Positions 35,601-46,008 of a stretch of DNA of 64,000 bases are shown here, piece after piece; positions within the stretch are counted from its first letter, which is position 1; each line of letters begins with the position of its first letter. The notes beneath the pieces are model-generated. The model worked only from the letters and a program-made list of their open reading frames with translations, did no database searches and was not told the origin of the DNA. Source of the stretch: Owenia fusiformis (Eukaryota; Annelida; Polychaeta; Sabellida; Oweniidae); the NCBI GenBank assembly GCA_903813345.2, contig CAIIXF020000006.1, positions 8,668,989 through 8,732,988 on the forward strand, read 5' to 3'. The position numbers were made by a program, and so were the translations under genes.

Positions 35601-38600
35601 AACACCTCGATAACAGTTTCTTACCTCAATCCGTTCCATGGATTATCAACCTCTCCAAAGCATCCATATTATTCAACCGCTCAAACGACGAGTTATCCTT
35701 ATGGACAATCTCAAATATATTGAAATGGTCATGTCGAACTGTGTATATTCACGTGATTCTCTGATTCCAGATAATGCAACTTGTCACAAAAAGTGACAAT
35801 TGTATCAGTAACCTAAACTATCCGTTCATCTGATTCTATTGACCGTTTTTCATGTTGTATGCTTTCAGGAACCTCTTCAGTTTGACCGGGTGATGGACCC
35901 ACAGTTGGCTAAGAATGAATTCCCAACATTCAAGGACGACAACAGGTCCCTCATGCGCAAACATCTCACCAAGGCTTTGTGGGACAAACTCAAAGACCAC
36001 AAGACCAAGACTGCTGGATGGACCCTTGCTCAGGCCATCAACACCGGAGTTGTGAACTCCGATTCACTCGTCGGCTGTCATGCCGGAGATTCAGAATCAT
36101 ACACTGACTTCAAGGAGCTGTTTGACCCCGTCATTGAAGAGTACCACGGCGGGTATGGACCCGAGAGAAAGCACGTAACCGATTTGGACCCAGCTAAACT
36201 GAAGGGAGATATCGAAAAGAAGAGCAATATCAAAAGTACAAGAATTCGATGTGCTCGTAACCTGTTTGGTTTTCCTCTGAACCCAGGGAGCACCAAAGAA
36301 CAGAGACTCCAGATCGAGGAACTCATGAAGAAAGTCTGCGCGGGTCTCACTGGGGACTTGGCCGGTACTTACTACTCAATTGCTAGTATGACAGAAGAGC
36401 AACACAAGCAGCTCGTCGCTGACCATTTCCTTTTCCGTCCCGGAGATCGTTTCCAAGCTGCATCCGCTTATCATAACTACTGGCCCGCTGGTCGAGGCAT
36501 CTTCCATAACAAGGAAAAAACCTTCTTGTTGTGGTTCAACGAGGGTGACCACATCAGAATTATCAGTATGCAGCAGGGAGGCGACGTCAAGGCTGTCTTC
36601 GATCGCTTATGCAGGGGTGTGAAAGCTATCGAGGCCGGTATCTTGAAAAACACAGGGAACAAGCAAGCTTTCCTCTGTGACGACCACTTGGGAATGTTAA
36701 CATGTTGCCCTAGTAACCTCGGCACTGGCCTCAGGGGCGGCGTCCATATCATCCTCCCAACCTTGTTTAAGACCAAAGGACTTAAGGAACTCGATACCTT
36801 GGTGCGTAGCCTAGGATGTCAAGTTAGAGGAACCCATGGAGAGCATACTGAGATCGTTGATACGTGTGATATATCGAACTTCCACCGTATAGGACGTGCC
36901 GAGTATGAGCTGGTACAAAATATGATTGACACAGTCAATCTATTGAATAAAATGGAAGATGAAGAGGCAGCTAAACTTAAGGTATGTAAACTGTGATGTC
37001 CAATACACAATCAGGTGATGGCCATATATGGTAAAGAGAAGTGCATTTGATTATGAAATGCGCATATGATGATGGGATATGGAACGACTACTACAAGGGG
37101 TGGGTATAATCAGCTTATGCCCATACGACTGCATGGTGAATGTAAAGGGGCGTGCATGAAGAGCCAACTAATCCTGCATGTTGTTTTGGGGGATGTGAAC
37201 AGTACGACCAACGAATGTTCATGTCGGACTAAGAGAACGTGGCTTATCACATTTCATCCACCATCCAGAACTACAGACGCATACTATTAGACCAATATCG
37301 ATGCAATGAAGTCTGATTTATGGTTCAATTATTGTCGATGTTGTAGCATTGAGTAAATTGCTTTTGGTTCAGCATGCTGCAACTTATGGACTTTAGCACT
37401 TCGCTTTATTTTACTGATGATTTTTAATCTAAGTTGAGTGGCTAGTGACTGGCAGTGTTCTTCATAACTTCATTTAGTGAAATAACAATTATACCAATGA
37501 ATAATATTAGATGACCAATTTCAACAATGTTCCTCGGGCTAACATAAAATTTCCATTACATACTAAAGTAATCGAGGTATCCATAGACTGATGCATTTGA
37601 TCAAACGTCCATCTTCAAGAATCAATTAAGGGGTATTGAACTAGAATGAGTTATGCATATGGCGTGGTGTACGGCACAGTGGCAATAACTGAAGTTGAAA
37701 TGTCCAAGTTGGCAATCCATTTAGGAGGTTAAGCTACACGTTTTAAGAGAACTTGTACGTTAAACGTGTAATATTATGACTTTCAAGAATGACCACCCCT
37801 TCTAAATTTGTTTTTTCCATGGACCTAATAACAACTATTATTATATACCCAATATGTAACACTAATCCTGATTGGTCAATACCTAGTCACGTGTTCCGAA
37901 ATAGATTTACTATTTCCCTCGGAAAGTTATATTCCCTCAAATGTGACGTCAGCGGGAATATACATTTGAACTATTGCCCGCTGACGTCACAATTGCAAGC
38001 TCTATTACCCTTGGAAACGTCTGCTCATCATCACTGCGCAGACGAAAAACAGAAAAATGGAGGATGAGCACAAACACAAATCAACTCCGTTCACCATGAC
38101 AGACGTGCGTGAACGATACAATATAAGCAACGTGTATAAAGTTCCCTAAGCTCAATACGTCTGTGTTATTTCAAGTGCTATGATAATCTATTCCGCGTGT
38201 TAAACGCGATTGAATTTGCCAAGTGAGAGTCTCAGAGGCAAAAATTTCTGTTGAGCATCTGATGACGTCACAGCTTATAATGCTAACAATGGACCCGGGG
38301 AGGGGGCTTTCTAAGCCTTTTTGGCCTTCGCAGAGGAAACGGGACAAGAGTCAGTATAGGGTATATAATAAAACAAATAGTGACTGCCTAATTTCGAGCA
38401 ATAGTGTAAATGATTTCCCCTTGGGAATATCCTCTACAATATACTATTCCCTCAGCCTGCGGCTTCGGGAATAGTACATTGTAGAGGATATTCCCTCGGG
38501 GAAATAATTTACACTATTGCCCTCAATGGCAGTCACTATTTGTATATTATCATATACCTTCATACTCAGTCCGGCAAGTAAATACTACGAAGGGGAGACT

Positions 38601-41600
38601 CTGGTCTTCTATAGATGAACATAATTCTATACGTCCACCTACAAATTTCTTTAAAACGTGAACCTTAATCTCCATAATAGTAAGACATGAAATGAGACCA
38701 TCAAATAATTTGTCGAACGCTTATCGACAATTCTATCATTATAAATGTTGTTTTGGAAGTTTCTAAGGGAACTTAATAAAGAAATTGCAACCTCCAAGCA
38801 TGGTAAATAGGTTCGTCGTCAATAATTCTTCCTAGGTTATTCAGGACAAATGATGCAGTTGGAGACTAATAGCAATTTATTGATAAAACCAATGAGATGG
38901 AAATGATTCCATGTACGATAAGAATACATCTACGGGGACCTGTCATCCTGTAGTCATCTGTCTATTATCCCCAGTTTGACGTGAATACGTTGGTTGAATA
39001 TGAATCAAATGAGTTGATTGGAACGTTATTGACTTTATTACTAGCTGTACGAATTGTTTTTAAAAAAAAATATTTTGTAATGTTTTTTAAACTTTTAACC
39101 ATTGATTGATTTATTGGTTAATTTGGAGTTTACGTCTTTGATATCAGAGAATAAAAATGATGTTTGGATCCAATTGTTTATGAAATCAGAGCCAATATTA
39201 TTTCAGACGTGGGTAAAACACGTATGTTTACAACCTAAATAAAATAAGGAAATGGTTAACAGCAGCTATGACCTTATAATTACCCCATCCGCTCATCCAC
39301 GTTCATTTCGTGCAAATGTTCCGAAATTATATGTGATACTCCACATCACTGTGATGTTTAAATGAAAATATACTTTCCTTTATCTTGACATAAATTACTA
39401 AGTCATAACGTTACTGAATTGTACCAGAAACTAAAATCCTATTTTTAACCGTGTACGACTGAATCTGCACGGGAATATAGAAAAAATGTTAGAATATCTT
39501 GAATCCATCAAGGTTTTCAAACAATTCAAATGAATAGTCAATCAGAACACTGATAAGGTATTGTGAGAGAGTACAGACTTCAATCAATTCCTTCCTTTCT
39601 AGAATACTGTTAGTTTGAAATTAGAAAGATGCGAGACGTATCAAAATGGTGGTAAGGTCAATACAGTGAACTAGCTATCAGGCTATGGATGGCAGATGGA
39701 GGTCGCATTTGCTTGTTACCTAACCCTGTCATTGTAGTCTTCCATTTTTGTTCAATTTCTATTTTTATACATGTAGAATATGTATCTCTTAGTAAATGGC
39801 AATAACGATATATCCACATGCACAGCAGAAACATGGACTTCTATCGAGAAAGGGGTTAATGATACATCATCCAAAATCACTTATGCATGACAGCTGTCAA
39901 TGTTACCATTACATGTGCAAATGCACCAACATGTGCAGTTTGAAACATTTGAAACAGAATCCTGCCTATGCGACCTTTAAAAACAACAACATATGTATTC
40001 ATCGATAACTTGGTTATTTGTTAATTCGTTTTGTACTTTGTACGCCTTCCATTTTTAAGGTCTCTCCGTCTGCAAAACATTCATTAATGTTGGCTGCTCC
40101 CTAAATAAATATGGAGAAAGGAAGAAATAGTTTTCTCTGCTTTGACTAAAAATAGAAATATGCTGAATATCAGGTTGATATGTTTTACCTTGATACTCAC
40201 ACTCGTATGGGGCCGTTTCAAGGCGTTCAAGGTTTAGTAAGGCGCAAGGTCTACTAAGGCGTGAAGTATACAGTTACACATTAGTTTACAGACGATATTG
40301 ACAATTTAGAAAGTTTTTGTCCAAAAATTAAAACGGACTCCGATAATGCACGAAACAATAACTATCTAAAATTGAGTACAAACGCAAACATATGAGATTG
40401 CCCCAAAGAAAAACATAAGGTATAGTATACCAATGATGTAGCAGTTATGGCAAGATGCTTCTGCTCTCCAAGGGACCGTATAACACAGGTTTAAAAAATT
40501 CGCAATTTTGAGTTGAAAATATTTGCTTGCACTCCTGCATGTATTTCATACATGTACCTGAAAACATTGAAATTACTTTAAAATAATCTAGAATATAAAA
40601 TAACCATTGAAGCTTGAGATTGTTAATGTTTAGTTGTTGAACAGTCACTCTGATTTCCTTACACTTTGCTAGAACAAGTCAAGTATGTATTTTGAGAAAC
40701 AAGTATATCTAAAAATACTTCATTGGATGAGGAATTAGATGGGGGAAATGTCATATGCACTTATAAACACAGCTTATCACCTACATAACATGCCGAATAT
40801 ATAGAACTACTTGGACATTTACATAGAGGTACACATGCAAGCAATAGCCGCTCGTCATCAAACGTCCTGTCTTAATATTTTCATTTTCATTTACTATAAT
40901 TTTGGGATATTAAGTGCGACTCCTCATCTGTCTGTGAGAAGCCAGCTGCAATATACAGGGTGTCAATAAAGTATCTTTAAAATTACAATACTAAGTCTGT
41001 GTAACGTGTCAAGACACTTTATGGACACCCTGGCACTAAAATCAAGCGCTTTACGTGTGTTTATAGTTTCCTAATTTAGGGCCTTTTTAGTTTGTACACC
41101 CTCCATAAGTTTGGCAAATGGACGTTTCCATTGGACATCATGTTAAAAATCTTAAATTTCTGACTGGGTGCCAAATGATATAAGCAGGCTTTATACACTT
41201 GGTGAAAAGGGGAGACTTCCAACTACCAACCTTTTGGAGGGGAGTGTATGTCTCTTCAGCGGTCTCTATCTGTTTATCATCAATTCTCAGGCTTTTCTTC
41301 AGACTTTTTTGGGTTCCGGGATTTTCTTCCATTTCACACTTGAATAAAGCCTGATTGTCAGTGATTGTAAAAAGCTCTCTGGAACAGATTCTGAATCTGT
41401 ATGGACATTATGGGTCTGCATGGCATGGATATGCAAATGCTTTTTCAAATACCCGATAATCTTGAATTCTTGGGTGTATCACTATATCGATACAACGTAA
41501 CACTTCCCTAAATAGTTGTAAAATTATGCGATAACTTATTCTATACTTTTTGGCCCCCCATATGATATTCACACATAAAAAAGCTTAATCGAGCAATGAA

Positions 41601-42907
41601 AAAGTTCCATAAAGTTACACTCCCCTCCACAAGTTTGGCAACCAAAAGTTTTTATTGGATAGCTTATCAAATGCTGACAATGTTTGAATCTTAATTTTGT
41701 TCCTTAATTGCAATAGTTTAGATATTTGATATTTTAAAACCGCCAAACATAAACAAGCTTTGATAAGTGATCCAAAAAGGGGACTTCCAGTTGCCAAATT
41801 GATGACGGGGAGTGTATCTAATACGTGACTGTTATCTTGAATATCAATCTCTTTAAGCCAAATGTAAAGGTCCCCTGGCCCCCATCTAACATCATTATTA
41901 TGTTTTACTGTAAATCGATATAGTGATACGGTCCCTTACTTCGTTTTACTAATAAAGTGATGCCACATAATACAATTTCTCCCAAAAATAAACGCTATCT
42001 GGTTAATTACAAAACAGTTTGCCGGAAATTGGATCCTTGCTATCTTAGATCTGAGACTAAAATGAGGTATGTTAGTCTCAGCTTAGATCCACAGATCGGA
42101 CTATATTCTATAAAAAAGAAAAGAGTTGAAGCAGATTCATGCTTTCAAAAGTTTTCAAATGTTTCTTTTCAAAAGTTGTACAAAAGTTCTCAAAAGTTTT
42201 AGAGTGCGTTGGGCTCATACCAATTCTTGACCTACCTGTATTCTATAAATTACAAATTCATATTGATTATCGATTTTTTCATTTATTTTACAATTTTGTT
42301 CTAAATAAACGATTTTACTCATTTTACCACCCAGTCTGAAATACATTTATCATTCGTTGAGATAGCATGGATCTTTCAAGATAAGATATAGGTATTTGAG
42401 GTAAAGAATACATTGGAAGGTCAATTGTACACGCCGCTTTGCACTTTGTTCACACCATATTTCTGATTGCACCTTTAACTCAAGACTTTAACTCAAACTT
42501 TTCATTGTATTCCCCAGGATGTAAGAATTACCTTGTAATCATTCCGTTTACTCAGAATTCAATCTCATTTTCAACACAAGGAGATAATTTTTGGCAAGTG
42601 GAAATCTAATTCAGGCTTCTATCTCACCGTGAAATATTATTCTTTTGGTTCTTCCCTAAATCCAGTCTATGTGATAAAGGTTTTTCATTTATTTGATTAA
42701 GTTGATTCCCAAAAGTAAAAAAACTGGATATATTCCTGGGGAATACATGAAGGATTAAATTAACGATCTGTTGAGATTCTTACTAACATTGTGTTTCTTG
42801 TTTAACAGGAATCATGGTCCATACGACGAGTTGCTTTAACCCTTGCCGCTCCTCTGTCTTTAGTTCTTATAGCAGCCATTGCCAGAAAAATCAACAAATT
42901 ATGGTAG
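20668..42907 (+). CDS. phosphagen (arginine-type) kinase, tail-anchored, alternative N-termini
   Basis: The core exon 35869-36981 encodes 371 residues of a complete ATP:guanido phosphotransferase, which regenerates ATP from a phosphagen. The active-site signature is CPSNLGTG (core residue C280). The specificity loop before VG is 8 residues (VNSDSLVG), the length seen in arginine kinase and 4 shorter than in creatine kinase. Tyr in EYHGG and Glu in RGTHGEHTE are also arginine-kinase-type. GCHAGDSESYTDFKELFDPV is more creatine-kinase-like, so the gene may be an arginine kinase of the creatine-kinase branch. The usual NEEDH reads NEGDH. The 5' end joins in phase 0 to exon 20668-20679 or 32946-33005. 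The 3' end joins in phase 0 to 42809-42907, a hydrophobic tail. The 32946 form would be 423 residues. Substrate is inferred only. Confidence 0.9.
22786..24045. repeat. 60-bp tandem repeats in a 271-bp higher-order array
   Basis: The proximal part is a loose array of units such as CAGTCTATGGCACAG. From 23281 an exact 60-bp unit repeats. A 271-bp block starting near 23190 is repeated almost identically from about 23461 and partly again near 23730. It lies in the first kinase intron and has no coding evidence. Confidence 0.9.
24913..25433. mobile_element. TA-flanked foldback MITE
   Basis: Ends CAGGGTGGTCAAAAA and TTTTTGACCACCCTG with TA on both sides. The arms extend imperfectly inward for about 200 bp (for example GTTATGTAATGCTGTACAGC and its inverse near 25290), leaving a short unique centre. 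This is a Tc1/mariner-type non-autonomous element in the kinase intron. Confidence 0.8.
26252..26953. mobile_element. 700-bp foldback element
   Basis: The outer arms AAAGGAGTGGTATCGATA and its inverse TACCGATACCACTCCTTT end the element. A second inverted pair (AATGTCTTTCCGAACC with GGTTCGGAAAGATG) lies inside, followed by pairing near CCTCTCAATATT/AATATTGAGAG. It is non-coding. Confidence 0.75.
29585..30915. repeat. G-rich satellite, about 320-bp units
   Basis: Four to five imperfect copies of a unit of 305-340 bp. Each carries 'CAATTGTTTTG.GGGG.TGTGAGGGGTGGCC', 'TAGAAAATTTTACAATTTTAA' and a long G-rich stretch of the type GTGCCAGAGGGGGAG. Strand asymmetry is strong: the plus strand has runs of up to 14 G. 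It lies in the kinase intron. Confidence 0.9.
31130..32420. repeat. degenerate CTCACCAGTGTGTAT repeat field
   Basis: Dozens of imperfect units containing TATACTCTCACCAGTGTG and TATCCTC, spaced about 25-40 bases. They are interrupted at 31870-32110 by AT-rich sequence with repeated AAAATAATATTTTT-like motifs. This is an old, diverged minisatellite. Confidence 0.85.
32946..33005 (+). CDS. kinase alternative first exon 1b (MGTCIKQ)
   Basis: Encodes 20 residues starting MGTCIKQSTK and ending NANIT, with a purine at -3 and G at +4. The donor is ACG/GTAAGA in phase 0, matching the core exon. Gly2 and Cys4 near the start suggest possible lipidation, as in MGC-type kinases and flagellar creatine kinases. 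However, Lys occupies the position where N-myristoyltransferase prefers a small residue, so this is weak. Confidence 0.6.
34318..34356. repeat. GT microsatellite and G14 run
   Basis: An interrupted TG repeat (GTGTGTGTGTTTGTGTGTG) runs directly into a stretch of consecutive G, in the kinase intron before the core exon. Confidence 0.85.
35869..36981 (+). CDS. kinase core exon
   Basis: A single 1113-base exon carries the whole N- and C-terminal phosphagen kinase domains, from EPLQFDRVMD to EDEEAAKLK. Its acceptor is GCTTTCAG and its donor AAG/GTATGT. ATP-binding arginines are visible in TRIRCAR, HIRIISM and RGTHGEH. The codons are richer in G and C than the flanking introns, as expected for a highly expressed gene. 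Residue 226 of this exon (36544-36546, GGT) is Gly where the family has Glu. Confidence 0.96.
37942..37991. promoter_or_regulatory. inverted pair of CRE-type TGACGTCA sites
   Basis: TGTGACGTCAGCGGG and its exact inverse CCCGCTGACGTCACA face each other across 20 bases. A third TGACGTCA lies at 38263-38270. TGACGTCA is the CREB/ATF consensus. The symmetric layout may only reflect a MITE arm, so a regulatory role is inference. Confidence 0.4.
38348..38572. mobile_element. near-perfect palindromic foldback
   Basis: Arms of about 105 bp (including AAATAGTGACTGCC, CAATAGTGTAAAT and GGGAATATCCTCTACA) pair with their inverse around a short centre at about 38450-38465. It lies in the last kinase intron. 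Confidence 0.8.
40956..41032. mobile_element. 77-bp mini-MITE
   Basis: Ends CAGGGTGTCAATAAAGT and ACTTTATGGACACCCTG, preceded by TA. It is one of several elements here with CAGGG/CCCTG ends. Confidence 0.65.
41100..41814. mobile_element. pair of related foldback repeats
   Basis: About 41100-41250 and 41618-41814 each begin with a CCTCCA.AAGTTTGGCAA motif and end with an inverted relative (GCCAA....GGGGAGTGTA). They are two diverged copies of one family in the last kinase intron. Confidence 0.55.
42809..42907 (+). CDS. kinase last exon encoding a C-terminal membrane anchor
   Basis: The acceptor TTTAACAG is followed, in the phase required by the core exon, by 32 codons and TAG. The peptide is ESWSIRR, then an 18-residue uncharged hydrophobic segment (VALTLAAPLSLVLIAAIA), then RKINKLW. 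One hydrophobic helix bounded by basic residues at the extreme C-terminus is the form of a tail-anchored protein. The basic end suggests an outer mitochondrial, peroxisomal or ER membrane. The 5.8-kb intron leaves room for other exons. Confidence 0.72.
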   Translation, partial: ESWSIRRVALTLAAPLSLVLIAAIARKINKLW

Positions 42908-43224
42908 GCCATCTATCGTGTAATTAACAAACTGATTAATCAAACAAACAACGATGAAACAACCAATCAATAGAGTGAAACAAGTGTTCAGATTCATTGG
43001 TGTTCATATAAACCTGGCATAATCACATTATTCCCATGGCAAATTGTTTCTATGGCACATTGCTGCATGCTTTTGGGAAAATAGTTGTTTGATCGTGTGT
43101 TGAATTCCTGCAAAATCACACTACTTCAGATCAAAAATTATGAAAATTTTTGGTTCTCATGACCAATTATCGATTTCCTCAAACCTTCATGGCAATACAC
43201 AGGGGGGGGGGACCAATATAAAGG

Positions 43225-44215
43225 GGCTGGAACAATATACAAGGGTGTGGCAATATACAGGGTCTTTGGCATACACAGAGGCTTGGGGCAATATATATGA
43301 GGTGTGGTAATATACTTGGTCTTTGGCATACACAGAGGCTTGGGGCAATATATATGGGGTGTGGTAATATACTGGGTCTTTGGAATACACAGAGGCTTGG
43401 GGCAATATATATGGGGTGTGGTAATATACTGGGTCTTTGGAATACACAGAGGCTTGGGGCAATATATATGGGGTGTGGTAATATACTGGGTCTTTGGCAT
43501 ACACAGAGGCTTGGGGCAATATATATGGGGTGTGGTAATATGCTGGGTCTTTGGCATACACAGAGGCTTGGGGCAATATATATGGGGTGTGGTAATATAC
43601 TGGGTCTTTGGAATACACAGAGGCTTGGGGCAATATATATGATGTGTGGTAATATACTGGGTCTTTGGCATACACAGAGGCTTGGGGCAATATATATGGG
43701 GTGTGGTAATATACTGGGTCTTTGGAATACTCAGAGGCTTGGGGCAATATATATGGGGTGTGGTAATATACTGGGTCTTTGGAATACACAGAGGCTTGGG
43801 GCAATATATATGATGTGTGGTAATATACTGGGTCTTTGACAAACACAGAGGCTTGGGGCAATATATATGGGGTGTGGTAATATGCTGGGTCTTTGGCATA
43901 CACAGAGGCTTGGGGCAATATATATGGGGTGTGGTAATATGCTGGGTCTTTGGCATACACAGAGGCTTGGGGCAATATATATGGGGTGTGGTAATATGCT
44001 GGGTCTTTGGCATACACAGAGGGTTGGGGCAATATATATGGGGTGTGGTAATATGCTGGGTCTTTGGCATACACAGAGGCTTGGGGCAATATATATGGGG
44101 TGTGGTAATATACTGGGTCTTTGGAATACACAGAGGCTTGGGGCAATATATATGAGGTGTGGTAATATACGGGGGATGGGGCAGTATATAGGGAGTAGGG
44201 AAATATACAAGGTGA
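43225..44215. repeat. 57-bp minisatellite downstream of the kinase anchor exon
   Basis: About 17 copies of a 57-bp unit (GGGCAATATATATGGGGTGT and following). The unit is a multiple of three, so several frames on both strands stay open; the longest is a 368-codon minus-strand frame with 19-residue repeats such as PKTQHITTPHIYCPKPL. No signal, domain or splice context supports coding. A diverged remnant lies at 44470-44585. Confidence 0.95.
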
Positions 44216-46008
44216 CACAAAATGCATCCAACATAATGTTCCATAACGTTTTTATCTGCATAAATTCTGACTTGTTCTTTAATACATTAAAACTGGACTC
44301 CGTGGATCAACTCTTCAAGAAATTTTAGATTACTAGCTCAACTAGATACACTTTAATAAAATGTGTTCTAAATATTGTCCATTTCTTAGCAGGACCTGGG
44401 TTCCATGTCCGAATAAATGCAGATAAAAAGGCTATGCAACAATATGTTGGTGGAATTTTTTGTGTCGCCCTGTACAAGAGTGTGGGGCAATATACAGGGG
44501 ATAGGGCAATATACAGGGGATGGAGGAATATACAGGTGTGAACAATATACAGGGGTTGGGGTAGTATACCGGGTGGTATACAGGGGCTTGGTGCTAAAAC
44601 TAGTGAGCACTTTACATTCAGATCATTTGGCTTCATCAGATCAGAGGCGAATTATGCTTCCTAAACCATTACTTCATCGAATTGAAAGATAGTTCTGCTT
44701 TCCAGTCACATAACATGTATTACACTAGAATGATAAAATAGATGAGCTGAGGCTCAGAAATAATTAACATTTAGCCTATCACTCCACAGTTTGTAAGTAG
44801 TAGTTGTTGTTGTGTCTAGATTGTAGACCTCTTGAATATCTCCTTTGACCTTATCTGATAAAATAAAGAACATTGCTTATGTACATTGTACTTCTCTATA
44901 GTATACAACTTTAGTAACACAGTGATTTCTGTGTTTAGCCTAGTCGTGTTATGTCATAATGAACAGCAAATATAATTCTATGTAGTGAACGGTTTTCCTG
45001 TGGTTGTTAACAATTTTACTATATAGAAACACCTGTATGTGAACACTATTTCAACAGTGAACATTTTTAATATGCTGACTGATAAATCATTGAAGTCCAC
45101 CCCTGTATATTCAAAAAGGCAGCCTTTTAGAAATCAAGGCCCATTTTTCCAAAAAGGCCCAAATAACTAATTGGCCACACAACTCCCAACAATTATCTTA
45201 CATGCTGGATGGTCTTGCTGGTGTCATATTGAACAAATTATCTTTATGTTCAAACATGTTTTAGCATAAAAAGAAGAATACTGAGATTAAGGAAGTACAT
45301 GTAAAATGAAAAAGCAGCTTGGTAAACCTTGCATTTCCAGTATGCTTTACCATACCACACAAGGGTGTAGTTTTCTAATACTCTGTGACACATTGAAGGA
45401 ATGTTTTCTATACTTGTGTGGATAACTAATATATATTGTGTCTGGAGAAGAACTTGAAATAACCTGAAGTAAAAATGCCAAATTACAGTACAGTAAAACC
45501 TGTCAAATAGTACACCACTGAGACAGAAGTGATTAGCTCTCTGGATATCAGTACCACAGTCACCTTAATTGCAGTGGATTTACAACTTTACAATTAATTC
45601 ACATCAATATTCACAGGAAAACATTTTAACTCCATTCGGGTGTTTGACCTCACAGTTTAACTACAACTTATTATCATATATAAGTCAAGTGTTTGACAAA
45701 CTCAGGAAAGAATGAGCCTTAAGGTAGTTCCATGCTATCACAAAAAGTTGAAAACAAGAAAATTGAGAAGGAATTACTCCAACATTTATTTGCAGTATTT
45801 TCATTTTGAATCCTGTGTTCTACCATATTGTGTAAATATCCTTTAAATTGTATGAAACAGTTCATCAATTATGGGTAATTATAATCATGAAAACAACATA
45901 AAAACTCTCATCGTGCTGATGTACCTTAATTTCAGAAGGTTTATGCCCTCTCGTGTTAACAATTGACTATGTCTAAAGCCTCTTAATTCATTTTTTATTG
46001 TTTTTCAG

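Noticed and set aside
43138-44244. 368-codon minus-strand frame of 19-residue repeats
   Set aside because: The 57-bp unit keeps several frames open at once. There is no start context, signal, splice or domain evidence.
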